From Solibacillus cecembensis (GTDB lineage Bacteria; Bacillota; Bacilli; Bacillales_A; Planococcaceae), in NCBI RefSeq assembly GCF_001439635.1, contig NZ_LMBZ01000001.1:349103-412137 (forward strand): a stretch of 63,035 bases of DNA. Reading direction: 5' to 3'. Positions within the stretch are counted from its first letter, which is position 1. Each line of letters starts with the position of its first letter. Positions 24,806 to 32,832 of this stretch are shown here, one piece after another. The position numbers were made by a program, and so were the translations under genes. Under the pieces are notes generated by a model. That model had not been told where the DNA came from, did no database searches, and saw only the letters and a program-made list of their open reading frames with translations.

Positions 24806-25630
24806 TTGTATAAAAAAGACCATATAGACTTTTTAGAGAAAATAGACGCTTTACAATTAATCGAGAAAATTAGTGAGTTTAGAAGTTTGAATATAGCTTT
24901 AATGACCCCACTTGCAATAAGAAATGCTATTTATGATGTTTTAACACATGAAGGGAAATTTGCTTATTTTACTAATTTAAGCAGCTATAAAAAGGGTACT
25001 TTGTTTTATCGTGCTAGAATATTAGATTCCATTTTAATACCAAATGATAATTTATTATATGAGTCTCATTTTTGGAATGCGCCATCAGAGTGTATTAAAA
25101 CTTATAGTAGGTTAAATAAACCCTGAGAGTCTTTATTGTACACTACGCATATGATTCCTGAAATTACTTTAATGGAAACAAAAATACCAGATAACTCATA
25201 TTATGCTTTGATGGTATATGAAGCAATTGATGATATTAAAGTTAATTTAATTGGTCAGAAGTATGATTATGAAGCGATGGGGATTTATAGTGAAAAAGTT
25301 AAATTGATTAATAATATCTATAATGATTTTTTGAAAGATGAATTTAGTAGAGATGTTGGAGTGGGTACAGAGTACTTATATATGGTATCCGAACTAATTG
25401 TTAAGGACTTTTTTTATTTACCACCGAGGGATGTACAAGATGCCTGGGCATATCCCTCATTAAAGGATAAAGAGAAATATAATGTATGTTTTAGACCAGA
25501 AATTGCAAAGCAGTTATTAAAATTAAAAGGGACCATGATTTGTGAAAAGTTACCGCAATCTTATAAAATAAACGGAAATGTATTCAATCAGGTTTTGATA
25601 AATTGGGTAAAGCTAAATTTTATAAATTAG
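24806..25630 (+). pseudogene. RES-domain protein interrupted by one TGA codon
   Basis: From TTG 24806 (AAGGGGGA site 8 nt upstream) to TAA 25628 the frame is open over 274 codons except for a single TGA at 25124-25126. The stop falls inside the RES motif region: FYRAR (about 70-74), then RLNKP-stop-ESLLYT, where RES proteins have a glycine, so one G-to-T change (GGA to TGA) explains it. RES domains are NAD+-degrading enzymes, toxins of Xre-RES pairs or stand-alone proteins of about 300 residues like this one. No frameshift is present, so the inactivation looks recent. Confidence 0.75.
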
Positions 25631-25789
25631 GCAGTAGAGAACAACTGAATGTTTTCCCGGAATTTAAGTTTAATAATAAATAATATGTGAATTTAGGTTG
25701 ATATAATAGCAAGTTTAATAAGATACAAAAAAACGCATTTACACCCGTAATGGTGAGCCGTAATATTAATAAGTGAGGTTTATGAAAAG

Positions 25790-25831
25790 AACCACCTAGA
25801 ACGTTGATGTGACAACGATTTAGGTGGTTTT
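25790..25831. terminator. Bidirectional terminator
   Basis: Arms ACCACCTA and TAGGTGGT, extended by ACGTTG/CAACG. It has TTTTG after it on the plus strand and CTTTTC on the minus strand, so it can end both the RES locus and the small minus-strand peptide gene. Confidence 0.7.
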
Positions 25832-25914
25832 GTGATTTGTCAGGATATTGAATAGTTAACAAGGCTAAACCATTTTCATACCTTAATAAATTATGCTCTA
25901 AGAGAGTAATAATA

Positions 25915-26010
25915 TTAATTTTTATGTTTCTTTTTTAAGTAGTTGGTGGAGATAATAAATAAAAAGACAATAGGTACTGCAATTGAAAAAATAGTGCTAA
26001 AAGTTCCCAA
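25915..26010 (-). CDS. 31-residue single-span membrane peptide
   Basis: TTG 26010 follows GGAGGG by 7 nt and opens a 31-codon frame (starts MGTFSTIFSIAVPIVFLFI) ending in the basic tail YLKKKHKN. An ATG five codons upstream (26025) is also in frame, but it overlaps the ribosome site. One membrane helix covers residues about 4-22. It is divergent from the Rgg-like regulator, sharing its upstream region, and a terminator lies downstream. It could be a signalling peptide precursor, a type I-like toxin, or a small membrane protein. Confidence 0.55.
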   Translation of the reverse strand: MGTFSTIFSIAVPIVFLFIISTNYLKKKHKN

Positions 26011-26045
26011 ACTATAACCCTCCATTTAACTATTTTTTTGAATTT

Positions 26046-26083
26046 CTAAAATTAATATTCAAAAATTCTAATTTTAGTATAAT
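26046..26083 (+). promoter_or_regulatory. Inverted repeat next to -10 of the Rgg-like gene
   Basis: Perfect nine-base arms CTAAAATTA (26046-26054) and TAATTTTAG (26069-26077) are followed at once by -10 TATAAT (26078-26083), 53 nt before the ATG. A regulator bound here would sit on the -35 region. It is a likely autoregulatory site and may also control the divergent peptide gene. Confidence 0.55.
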
Positions 26084-26136
26084 GGGAATTGAGAGAATTA
26101 TTTCAAAATATACGAATCGGAATATTTGGAGGTACT

Positions 26137-26985
26137 ATGGGGTTTGGAAAGACATTAAAGAAAATTAGATTAAATCGTAATATGACGCAAGAGCAAATCG
26201 CTACAGGGTTAATAAGACAAGGAACTTATTCAAGAATTGAACGGGATCAGTTGGAATTAGACTTAGAGTTATTTACGAAGCTACTTGAACGCTTGAATAT
26301 ATCTAGCAATGAATTTTTTTACATTCACAATAATTACCGAGTGACAGAGCATGAATCCATCATGAAAGACTTTAGAAATTTAGAAATCACATTGCCTGAA
26401 ATTTTAAAGAATAGCATGAAAAGATTGAGTATATACTTAATAAAATATCCATCATCTAATTTAAGTAAGGTTTTTGTTGCTTATCAAGTTTTATATTTAT
26501 ATGTAGAAGATAATCCTGAACTAGCAAAACAAAAGGCCAGTCTAGTTTGGGACGAGTTTCAAAAATTAGATAATTGGTATATTGATGATTTAATTTTATT
26601 AAATAGCCTTTTATTCTTATTTCCCTTAGAAACAGCCACAGAAATTACGACAATGGCTTTAAAACGAATCGATGCCTATCAGCATTTTGAAAAAGATTTA
26701 ACCTATTTAAAAATTTATTTCCAAATGGATTTATGTGTAATCTTTATACAGCATCAGAAATATGAACTAGCACTCAATAAACTTAATTATATCTATGAAA
26801 ATTACAAACAGAAAATGTCTTTTCAAATGTTAGCGGTGTTATTTACAAATAGGGCGATTTGTTTATTTCATTTAAATCGACCTGTAGAAGAAGAGCTCAC
26901 AAAATTGAATTTATTATTAAGTTTATATGGGGAGTTTACGTTATTGGACTCCTTGCTTAAAATCTACGAAAATCAAAAATCTTAG
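26137..26985 (+). CDS. Rgg/GadR/MutR-like XRE regulator
   Basis: A 282-residue regulator: XRE helix-turn-helix at 1-65 (GFGKTLKKIRLNRNMTQEQIATGLIRQGTYSRIERDQLELDLELF) and an all-helical C-terminal domain of the size (about 285 in total) and layout of Rgg regulators, which bind short hydrophobic peptides in streptococci. The 'R(Q/S)xYSRIE' recognition helix is typical. ATG 26137 has a TTTGGAGGT site; an upstream in-frame start is not needed. A 31-residue membrane peptide is encoded divergently, and the remains of an MFS gene lie downstream. Confidence 0.82.
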   Translation: MGFGKTLKKIRLNRNMTQEQIATGLIRQGTYSRIERDQLELDLELFTKLLERLNISSNEFFYIHNNYRVTEHESIMKDFRNLEITLPEILKNSMKRLSIYLIKYPSSNLSKVFVAYQVLYLYVEDNPELAKQKASLVWDEFQKLDNWYIDDLILLNSLLFLFPLETATEITTMALKRIDAYQHFEKDLTYLKIYFQMDLCVIFIQHQKYELALNKLNYIYENYKQKMSFQMLAVLFTNRAICLFHLNRPVEEELTKLNLLLSLYGEFTLLDSLLKIYENQKS

Positions 26986-27022
26986 ATGAATTAAAAAATT
27001 TATTTGAGTTTAATAAAATAGC

Positions 27023-27092
27023 TAGACTACTATATCATCTATAGTAGTCTAAATAAGGCCCGAAATTATAGAAGGAACCTTCGTTTTTTTAT
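27023..27092 (+). terminator. Two consecutive hairpins behind the Rgg-like gene
   Basis: First, TAGACTACTATA/TATAGTAGTCTA (27023-27051) without a T run. Second, GAAGGAACCTTC (27071-27082) followed by seven Ts, the likely terminator. Confidence 0.65.
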
Positions 27093-27263
27093 TACTTACA
27101 AATCAGTATTTGAGAATGATTTTAATAGTGTTTCTTTTCGTTTAAAAATCGCACTTACCTTAGTTGCGGTGAACCGTATCATATAAGTAAGTGCGGTATT
27201 TAAATGAACCACCAAGAATTGTTGATTTCTCAGCGTTCAAATGTACTGATGGATTTTTAAGTT

Positions 27264-27689
27264 TTATTCCATTCTAAAACTTCATTTATTTGTTCACCTT
27301 GTTGTTTTTCAAATCTAGGTGTTCCATTTCAATGACTGAGATGCGCAACAACGTTAAAACAAACAAGACTAAGATACTGCCACTCACAAGTAAAATGTAT
27401 TGTGCGGGAATGATATCATATAAAATCCAAAAATGAGTGTACCAATAGGCATCATGCTTATAGCCATAATTCAACAATCCCGAAAACGTGACCACGAAAT
27501 TCTTCTTCAATTGAAGTTTGTAATGATACCTCAATTGGCGTATTCGTAATAATTCCAAGAGTCCTAAATAGAAATATAAACGAATCTAGCATTTAGACTT
27601 TGGAGCATCTTTTCTTTTTCAGCAGGTGCATTGCTCTCGTTTTTATACAATGTAAAATTCATTGTAGATTCCAGTACAAGGGTAATAAT
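27264..27689 (-). pseudogene. Degenerate second copy of the MFS transporter
   Basis: Minus-strand sequence matches two separate parts of the MFS gene at 21.9-23.2 kb: its last 100 codons (ILYDIIPAQYILLVSGSILVL...) and its central loop (TMNFTLYK.ES.APAEKE.MLQSL). About 330 bp between them are missing, with the junction near 27575. There are also frameshifts, and the stop codon is replaced by TGG. The 5' half is absent: homology ends at about 27689, just before a palindromic repeat. It lies beside the Rgg-like regulator, echoing the MFS/XRE pairing of the first copy. Confidence 0.85.
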
Positions 27690-27700
27690 ACTATAAGCGT

Positions 27701-27746
27701 GGTGCCAGTCACTCAAGCATATTTGTTTGAGCGACTGGCACCTTTT
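27701..27746. repeat. Palindromic repeat GGTGCCAGTCACTCAA...
   Basis: Sixteen-base arms GGTGCCAGTCACTCAA (27701-27716) and TTGAGCGACTGGCACC (27727-27742), one G-T pair, then TTTT. It sits 12 bp from the point where MFS homology stops. Such high-GC palindromes in AT-rich DNA are usually dispersed elements; it may also act as a terminator. Confidence 0.6.
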
Positions 27747-27857
27747 ATAATGTGTCTTTGGACCAGTAGACGTTTTTTGCATTATATTCTAAAATTAACC
27801 AGTAAAATTATTTCAATATTCACAGAATAAAAGTGGATTTAGGGGAAGGGGATTGTT

Positions 27858-28805
27858 ATGACAATTGATCATGAAGGAAAACGAAAACAGCTAAAAGTAA
27901 TTCAATTCGATAAAGATCGAAATACGCTTATTGAAAAGACTGAGCCTAGTGAAACTTTTGCGGACGTTGGTGGTTTGGAGGAGGTTAAGAAAAAGATTCA
28001 GATGAATTTTATTCTCCCTCTTAAAAATCCAGAGTTTTTTAAAGCATATGGTAAAGAAGCAGGAGGAAGTTTACTGCTTTATGGACCACCAGGTTGTGGG
28101 AAAACATTTTTGGCAAAAGCGATTGCCGGTGAAATAAACGCTAGCTTTATACATATGGAATTACAGGCGATTTTGTCAATGTATATAGGAGAAAGTGAAC
28201 ATAATCTTCATGATGTATTTGAAGCTGCGCGGGAAAACAAACCATGTGTCTTATTTATTGATGAATTGGATGCAATTGGTGGGAATCGTCAAAACATGAG
28301 ACAGCATCATGAGCGGATGCTTGTCAATCAATTACTTCTTGAGTTAGATGGATTAGATGCGCATAACCATGGTATTTATGTCATTGGTGCAACGAATACA
28401 CCGTGGTATTTGGATTCCGCATTAAGGAGACCAGGTCGTTTCAATCAATTACTATTTATTTCCCCGCCTGCTGTAGAGGAAAGGGAGGTTATTCTGAAAC
28501 TAAAGTTGAAAGACAAACCACAGAATTCACTTAATCATAAAAAAATTGCTAGTAAAACAGCACATTTCTCGGGGGCAGATCTTGAACAACTTGTTGGAGA
28601 TGCCATCGAGTCCGCATTACAACGTTCATTGGAAATGGGTGAATTGCAACCGTTAACGAATAATGATTTAAACGAAGCATTGAGCCGACGTAAGCCAACC
28701 ACTTTGGAATGGTTTTCAACAGCTAAAAATTATGCCACCTTTAGTGACGTGAATAAAGACTATCAACAAGTCCTAGATTATTTAAAAGAGAATAAGATTA
28801 GATAG
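27858..28805 (+). CDS. AAA+ ATPase of the FtsH/Cdc48-like class, without protease
   Basis: A 315-residue single-module AAA+ ATPase. Walker A GPPGCGKT is at 76-83, pore loop SMYIGESE at about 107-114, Walker B FIDELD at 133-138, sensor N180, and arginine fingers in ALRRPGRF (188-195). The helical lid follows (FSGADLEQLVGDAIESAL, about 234-251). It lacks membrane helices and the zinc protease of FtsH. It probably unfolds or remodels proteins. The TPR gene starts 12 nt after its stop, so the two form an operon, and the partner probably serves as adaptor. Confidence 0.85.
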   Translation: MTIDHEGKRKQLKVIQFDKDRNTLIEKTEPSETFADVGGLEEVKKKIQMNFILPLKNPEFFKAYGKEAGGSLLLYGPPGCGKTFLAKAIAGEINASFIHMELQAILSMYIGESEHNLHDVFEAARENKPCVLFIDELDAIGGNRQNMRQHHERMLVNQLLLELDGLDAHNHGIYVIGATNTPWYLDSALRRPGRFNQLLFISPPAVEEREVILKLKLKDKPQNSLNHKKIASKTAHFSGADLEQLVGDAIESALQRSLEMGELQPLTNNDLNEALSRRKPTTLEWFSTAKNYATFSDVNKDYQQVLDYLKENKIR

Positions 28806-28817
28806 GGTGTGGGATAC

Positions 28818-29690
28818 GTGAATGAAGAGGCGCAATATGCACAATTCATCCGGATTGAACAATTATATGAGTGGGAACGTTTGGAAGAAGCCATTAATGA
28901 GACGGAAAACTATATTCAACAATACCCCGAAGATGCGGATGGCTATGCCGTACTTAGTAAAGTCTATTTAAAAAAAGGAGACCACAAAAAGGCCTTGCAT
29001 TGGTCGCTAGAATCATTAAAGAAAGACCCAGAAAATGAAATTGCATGGGAATTTAGGGTAAGTACACTTTACACAGCTGGTAAATATAAAGAGACAATGA
29101 CTGCAATTCAAGAAGCTTTAACGCTGTTTCCTGATGACGCCTTTTATTATTTTTTGGAAGGGAATATTTACAACAAAGATGGAAAGTACGAGGAGGCGAA
29201 AGAACGTTTTCTTATCGCGTTAAAGTTGGAACCATCCAATGCGTTATATCTTGCAAACTATAGTTATGTTGAAAGTATTTTAGGGAATCAAGAAATTGCT
29301 CTTCAAGCAGAAAAACAAGCGTTACAACTAGATTCAGAGAATTCGATGGTCTTTTTGTATGTAGCTTGGGCTGCTGACCAAAGAGGAGATTACGCGCAGT
29401 CGTTGTCTTATTTGGAAAATGCAGTTCGATTAGAACCTAACAATCAGCAATTCAGAGTAGAGTACTTGGAAATTTTGCAAAAGCAATTTAAGGTGTACCA
29501 ATGGCTCTTGGTACCTTCTAGAATGTTAATGAAAGTAAAGCCAGCAGTGGTATTTCTCATTTGGTTTGTAGCCTGGATGTTATTCAAGCCGCTTGTCGTT
29601 GTTTTTATTATTTTATATGTAGCTGCTCATTGGACAACAAAAATGATTGTCAATGTAAAAGTGTTTGGTCGGTTATTTGTAAAGGTGTAA
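28818..29690 (+). CDS. TPR protein with C-terminal membrane anchor
   Basis: A 290-residue protein with about six tetratricopeptide repeats over residues 5-215 (repeated A..Y..L/A...G....A/E..A......P patterns, such as DGYAVLSKVYLKKGDHKKALHWSLESLKKDPEN). Two hydrophobic helices (about 235-270) at the C-terminus anchor it, leaving the repeats in the cytosol. GTG 28818 is chosen for the AGGGTGTGG site; GTG 28809 is possible. It is the operon partner of the AAA+ ATPase and probably brings substrates or the ATPase to the membrane. Confidence 0.8.
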   Translation: MNEEAQYAQFIRIEQLYEWERLEEAINETENYIQQYPEDADGYAVLSKVYLKKGDHKKALHWSLESLKKDPENEIAWEFRVSTLYTAGKYKETMTAIQEALTLFPDDAFYYFLEGNIYNKDGKYEEAKERFLIALKLEPSNALYLANYSYVESILGNQEIALQAEKQALQLDSENSMVFLYVAWAADQRGDYAQSLSYLENAVRLEPNNQQFRVEYLEILQKQFKVYQWLLVPSRMLMKVKPAVVFLIWFVAWMLFKPLVVVFIILYVAAHWTTKMIVNVKVFGRLFVKV

Positions 29691-29725
29691 ATATTGCCAG
29701 GTAGTCATTGTTTGAGTGAAGATTA

Positions 29726-29821
29726 AATTTCGATCCAATTGGATTCCCATATGGCGGGAATGAGCCTTTGCAAGAGGCAATCAAGTCATTTGGCGCAAAG
29801 ATTATAAATGTGCACGGGTAA
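29726..29821 (+). pseudogene. C-terminal fragment of an unknown gene
   Basis: Thirty-one codons without a start (NFDPIGFPYGGNEPLQEAI...) end in TAA 29819-29821. The sequence looks coding-like, and a terminator-like hairpin follows. Nothing upstream continues the frame. It is an orphan tail left by a rearrangement; the family is not recognised. Confidence 0.5.
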
Positions 29822-29852
29822 TTATGTTTTAGTCTTAAATACCAATATTAAG

Positions 29853-29885
29853 AGGCCTTCGATAATATTCGTCAAAGGGCTTTTT
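29853..29885 (+). terminator. Terminator-like hairpin
   Basis: GGCCTTCGA...TCGTCAAAGGGC (with mismatches) followed by TTTTT. The remaining gap up to 30.07 kb shows nothing else. Confidence 0.5.
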
Positions 29886-30075
29886 GGCGTAGTGGAATAT
29901 AGCTGTCATATTCTTAGGACAATTAAATGAACCTTGTAATTCTCTTTATACTTTTCTGACCGTAAACTTAGTAAGCGTAGTAATTTAAGTAGAATAGTAG
30001 ACGTAAACAAATGAAAGATTAAATTTTTCTTTAGTTTGAGTCGAAATTAGAATTTGATTTGGAGGCAAATATACA

Positions 30076-30705
30076 ATGAAATATATGAGTAAAGTAGAAA
30101 TGCAAAAAGTACTTAATAGCATGGTAACTCTGGATATTATTATGAATTCAAAAGATAATGCATGGTTAAGGCTTATAAATTGTTATGCAATTGAGGAAGG
30201 CTGTAAGTATGTAATTGATAATGGCGGTGGTGATAATTTAATGATATTCATTACAAAGAATGGGGTATTTTTGAAAGGATTTGACCACGAAAATGAACTA
30301 AATCAATTTGCTGCAGATGAGTGGGATGATGATTTTTTTGAGAATGTATATGATAATGTACCTTTTGGATTTCTTGAATTAGTAGGAGATGAAGATGAAC
30401 GAGATGAAGTAACATTTTGTATGTGGTATTTAAATGAAAATGATGAGTGGCAACAAAATGAGGTTCTAGGTAATGATGGGGGGAAAGAATATCTATTAAA
30501 GTTCATTAAGAAATCTTCTAATGAATGGTGTTATTGGGCGAAATCTTATTATGAGATAAATTTTGAGGTTGATGTGGTAAATGCAATATATAATGGGGAA
30601 CCTATAACACAAACTATTATTCATAAAATAAATCCTGAAAGGGATACAATAGAAGCTTTGCAGGAAATCAATGAAATGAAAAATATGTTAAATTTTATTA
30701 CATAG
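30076..30705 (+). CDS. Hypothetical acidic protein (209 aa)
   Basis: A soluble, acidic, aromatic-rich protein with no signal or membrane segment. Stretches such as LMIFITKNGVFLKGFDHENELNQF, WDDDFFENVYDNVPFGFLEL and WYLNENDEWQQNEV recall cytosolic immunity-type or SUKH-like proteins, but I cannot assign a family. The TTTGGAGG site is 10 nt from ATG; ATG 30085 is an alternative start. It stands alone between decayed gene tails, in line with an accessory or transferred gene. Confidence 0.65.
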   Translation: MKYMSKVEMQKVLNSMVTLDIIMNSKDNAWLRLINCYAIEEGCKYVIDNGGGDNLMIFITKNGVFLKGFDHENELNQFAADEWDDDFFENVYDNVPFGFLELVGDEDERDEVTFCMWYLNENDEWQQNEVLGNDGGKEYLLKFIKKSSNEWCYWAKSYYEINFEVDVVNAIYNGEPITQTIIHKINPERDTIEALQEINEMKNMLNFIT

Positions 30706-30792
30706 TGAAGATATAAAACAGAATTTGAAAAGTAAGTAATTTAATTAAAAGTTAAATACTTTGAATTAACGTTAATAGAAATCAAGAGTAAT

Positions 30793-30927
30793 AGGGCACA
30801 TATTAGATACACAGGAATAGCGGTGATTGATGGATATGCTGACCCATAAACTACTGAAGAATTTAAAATAGATTGTTGGTTATCAATAATCACTGTTGAA
30901 AAGGACTGGGCTAAAATTGGACTATAG
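30793..30927 (+). pseudogene. C-terminal fragment with an internal stop
   Basis: An open stretch (RAHIRYTGIAVIDGYADP, then TAA, then TTEEFKIDCWLSII...VEKDWAKIGL) ends at TAG 30925. Coding-like composition continues across the stop in one frame. There is no start or ribosome site. The family is not recognised. A terminator at 30951 follows, as behind a former gene. Confidence 0.45.
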
Positions 30928-30950
30928 TAGCCAGTAACAACGTTTCCTAA

Positions 30951-30985
30951 GCGCTTAGATCTTATAGGTCAAGCGTCTTTTTTTG
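30951..30985 (+). terminator. Terminator, related to the one at 37731
   Basis: CGCTTAGATC...GGTCAAGCG followed by seven Ts. The same sequence type (ACGCTTAGAT...AAGCGTCTTTTTTT) recurs at 37731 as part of a duplicated block. Confidence 0.7.
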
Positions 30986-31031
30986 TTCCGGATTTTAGGA
31001 TTAAACGGACTACCCTTGATGAAATAGTTAA

Positions 31032-31115
31032 TTCACCAATTTTCATATACGTGAAATTATTTCATAATATATTGCACGTTAATCTAATATGTATTATATT
31101 ATTCACAATAGTGAA
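31032..31115 (+). promoter_or_regulatory. Promoter and operators of the XRE-cupin operon
   Basis: -35 TTGCAC (31072-31077), 17-bp spacer, -10 TATATT (31095-31100). Directly after it is the perfect inverted repeat TTCAC-AATA-GTGAA (31102-31115). Upstream lie TTCAC (31032) and TTTCATATACGTGAAA (31041-31056). The repeated TTCAC/GTGAA half-sites are the probable binding sites of the XRE-cupin protein. Confidence 0.65.
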
Positions 31116-31130
31116 AAAAGAGGTGGGTAA

Positions 31131-31718
31131 TTGAATATAGGGATGGAAATAAAGAAGTTGAGAACTGACAAAGGGATTACGTTAAAAGAGTTGGGCGAAA
31201 AAAGTGAACTATCTGTTGGATTTCTGTCTCAATTAGAAAGAGGGCTTACTACGATCGCGGTGGATACACTTGAAAAACTAGCGAATATTTTGGAAGTCCA
31301 TGTAACACATTTTTTTGGTTATCCGCTTAAAAAGAAAGATATGGTTTTGAGAAGTTATGAACAAGAAATAATGGATTCAGTAGAAGGCGGTTTTATTAAG
31401 TATAGTTTAAGTGCAAATTTGGAAAATAAACAACTTGTTCCAAGGCTTATCGAAATTCTCCCTCAAAAGCAAGATGAAGAAATCGTATCTTATAAGCATG
31501 AGGGAGAGGAGTTTGTTTATGTTTTAGAGGGTATATTAACGGTGTACATAAATGGTAAGAGACATGAAGTATACCCGGGTGACAGTGTTCATATGGACTC
31601 AACGATTGCGCACAATTGGGCAAATTATACGAACAAGAAGGTCAAGCTTATAGCCGTTAATACGCCTAACTATCTTTACAATAGTAGGTTGTTAGAAAGC
31701 AATCATAACAATGGATAA
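31131..31718 (+). CDS. XRE-family regulator with cupin domain
   Basis: A 195-residue regulator: XRE helix-turn-helix at 1-65 (GMEIKKLRTDKGITLKELGEKSELSVGFLSQLERGLTTIAVDTLEKLA) and a cupin-2 effector domain at about 110-185 (YKHEGEEFVYVLEGILTVYINGKRHEVYPGDSVHMDSTIAHNWAN). Proteins of this type (PuuR/SutR-like) usually control amine or amino-acid catabolism and bind a small ligand in the cupin. The TTG start has GAGGTGGG 5 nt upstream. It overlaps the permease gene by 8 nt, so it is the first gene of the operon. Confidence 0.9.
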   Translation: MNIGMEIKKLRTDKGITLKELGEKSELSVGFLSQLERGLTTIAVDTLEKLANILEVHVTHFFGYPLKKKDMVLRSYEQEIMDSVEGGFIKYSLSANLENKQLVPRLIEILPQKQDEEIVSYKHEGEEFVYVLEGILTVYINGKRHEVYPGDSVHMDSTIAHNWANYTNKKVKLIAVNTPNYLYNSRLLESNHNNG

Positions 31719-32832
31719 ATTTGTATTATATATTATTGGTACTTTTTTTGTAATCGGGGCAATTGATTATATGACCGGTAATCATTTGAAACTCGGTGAG
31801 AAGTTTGAGGAAGGCATAAAAACGATGGGGGCTTTAGGGCTTGGCATGATCGGAATTCTTTCTTTAGCCCCTATATTTACAAACTTTTTAGCAGCTGAAA
31901 TTGTCCCAATCTTTAGAGCATTGAATCTAGATCCTTCAATCGTTCCAGCAGCGTTATTAGCAGTTGATATGGGAGCCTTTCAAATGGCGAAAGAGCTGGC
32001 TTTAACGGAGGAAATGGGGGCATTTTCAGGAATTATTATCGCCTCTACTTTAGGCGCCACAATTAGTTTTTCAATACCTGTTGCGTTAGGGATGCTTTCT
32101 AAAGAGGATGAAAAGTATTTTTCTAAAGGTGTGTTAATTGGCATTATTACGATACCAATCGGATGTCTTGCAGCGGGCTTGTGGCAACAAATAGATATTA
32201 ACATTTTAGTATGGAATATGGTGCCGATATTTGTTTTTGCTATTTTATTAGGGGCGGGATTATTAAAAGCTCCTTTTATTTTTATAAAAGTTTTTAATGT
32301 ATTTGGAAAGCTAATCATAACTTTGAGTACGATTGGATTACTTTTGCAAGGGGTAGATGTGATATTTGGTGTAACGCTCGTGTCAGGATTAGCACCATTA
32401 TCTGAATCTACTTTAATCGTAGCAAAAATCGCACTTTTCTTAGGTGGAGCCTATCCAATGCTAGCATTGATTAATCGAATTTTTAATAAGAGTTTTAAAG
32501 AAATTGGGGAGAAATTGGGCATTAATTCAGCGTCAGTAGCAGGTATTCTAGGAAGTTTAGCGAGTAATCTGTTGGTATTTGGAACATTTAAGGAAATGAA
32601 TCCGAAAGGGAAAGTGGTATGTACGGCCTTTGGGATAAGTGGAGCGTTTGTATTTGGTGGTCAATTTGGGTTTGTGTCAGGAGTAGCCCCAGAAATGTTA
32701 GGTGCGTTTATCATCGCAAAAATTACAGCTGGAATTCTAAGTATTGTACTTGCTGCATGGCTGTTTGAGCGTGAAAATAAAACAATTAGTGTTAAAGAAA
32801 ATGGAGGAATTCGTCATGAATATCAAGGATAG
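31711..32832 (+). CDS. eutH: EutH-family ethanolamine-type permease
   Basis: A 373-residue membrane protein with about ten to eleven helices and EutH features: ALGLGMIGILSLAPIFTNFLA (about 41-61), PAALLAVDMGAFQMAKEL, GATISFSIPVALG, and SVAGILGSLASNLLVFGTFKEMNPKGKVV. EutH carries ethanolamine across the membrane. No ethanolamine lyase gene is near, so the substrate may be another amine. It overlaps the regulator upstream (8 nt) and the aminopeptidase downstream (17 nt), giving a tight three-gene operon. Confidence 0.85.
   Translation: MDKFVLYIIGTFFVIGAIDYMTGNHLKLGEKFEEGIKTMGALGLGMIGILSLAPIFTNFLAAEIVPIFRALNLDPSIVPAALLAVDMGAFQMAKELALTEEMGAFSGIIIASTLGATISFSIPVALGMLSKEDEKYFSKGVLIGIITIPIGCLAAGLWQQIDINILVWNMVPIFVFAILLGAGLLKAPFIFIKVFNVFGKLIITLSTIGLLLQGVDVIFGVTLVSGLAPLSESTLIVAKIALFLGGAYPMLALINRIFNKSFKEIGEKLGINSASVAGILGSLASNLLVFGTFKEMNPKGKVVCTAFGISGAFVFGGQFGFVSGVAPEMLGAFIIAKITAGILSIVLAAWLFERENKTISVKENGGIRHEYQG

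Noticed and set aside
27600..27830. 76-codon plus-strand frame
   Set aside because: Antisense to the MFS pseudogene and spans the palindromic repeat; no start signals.
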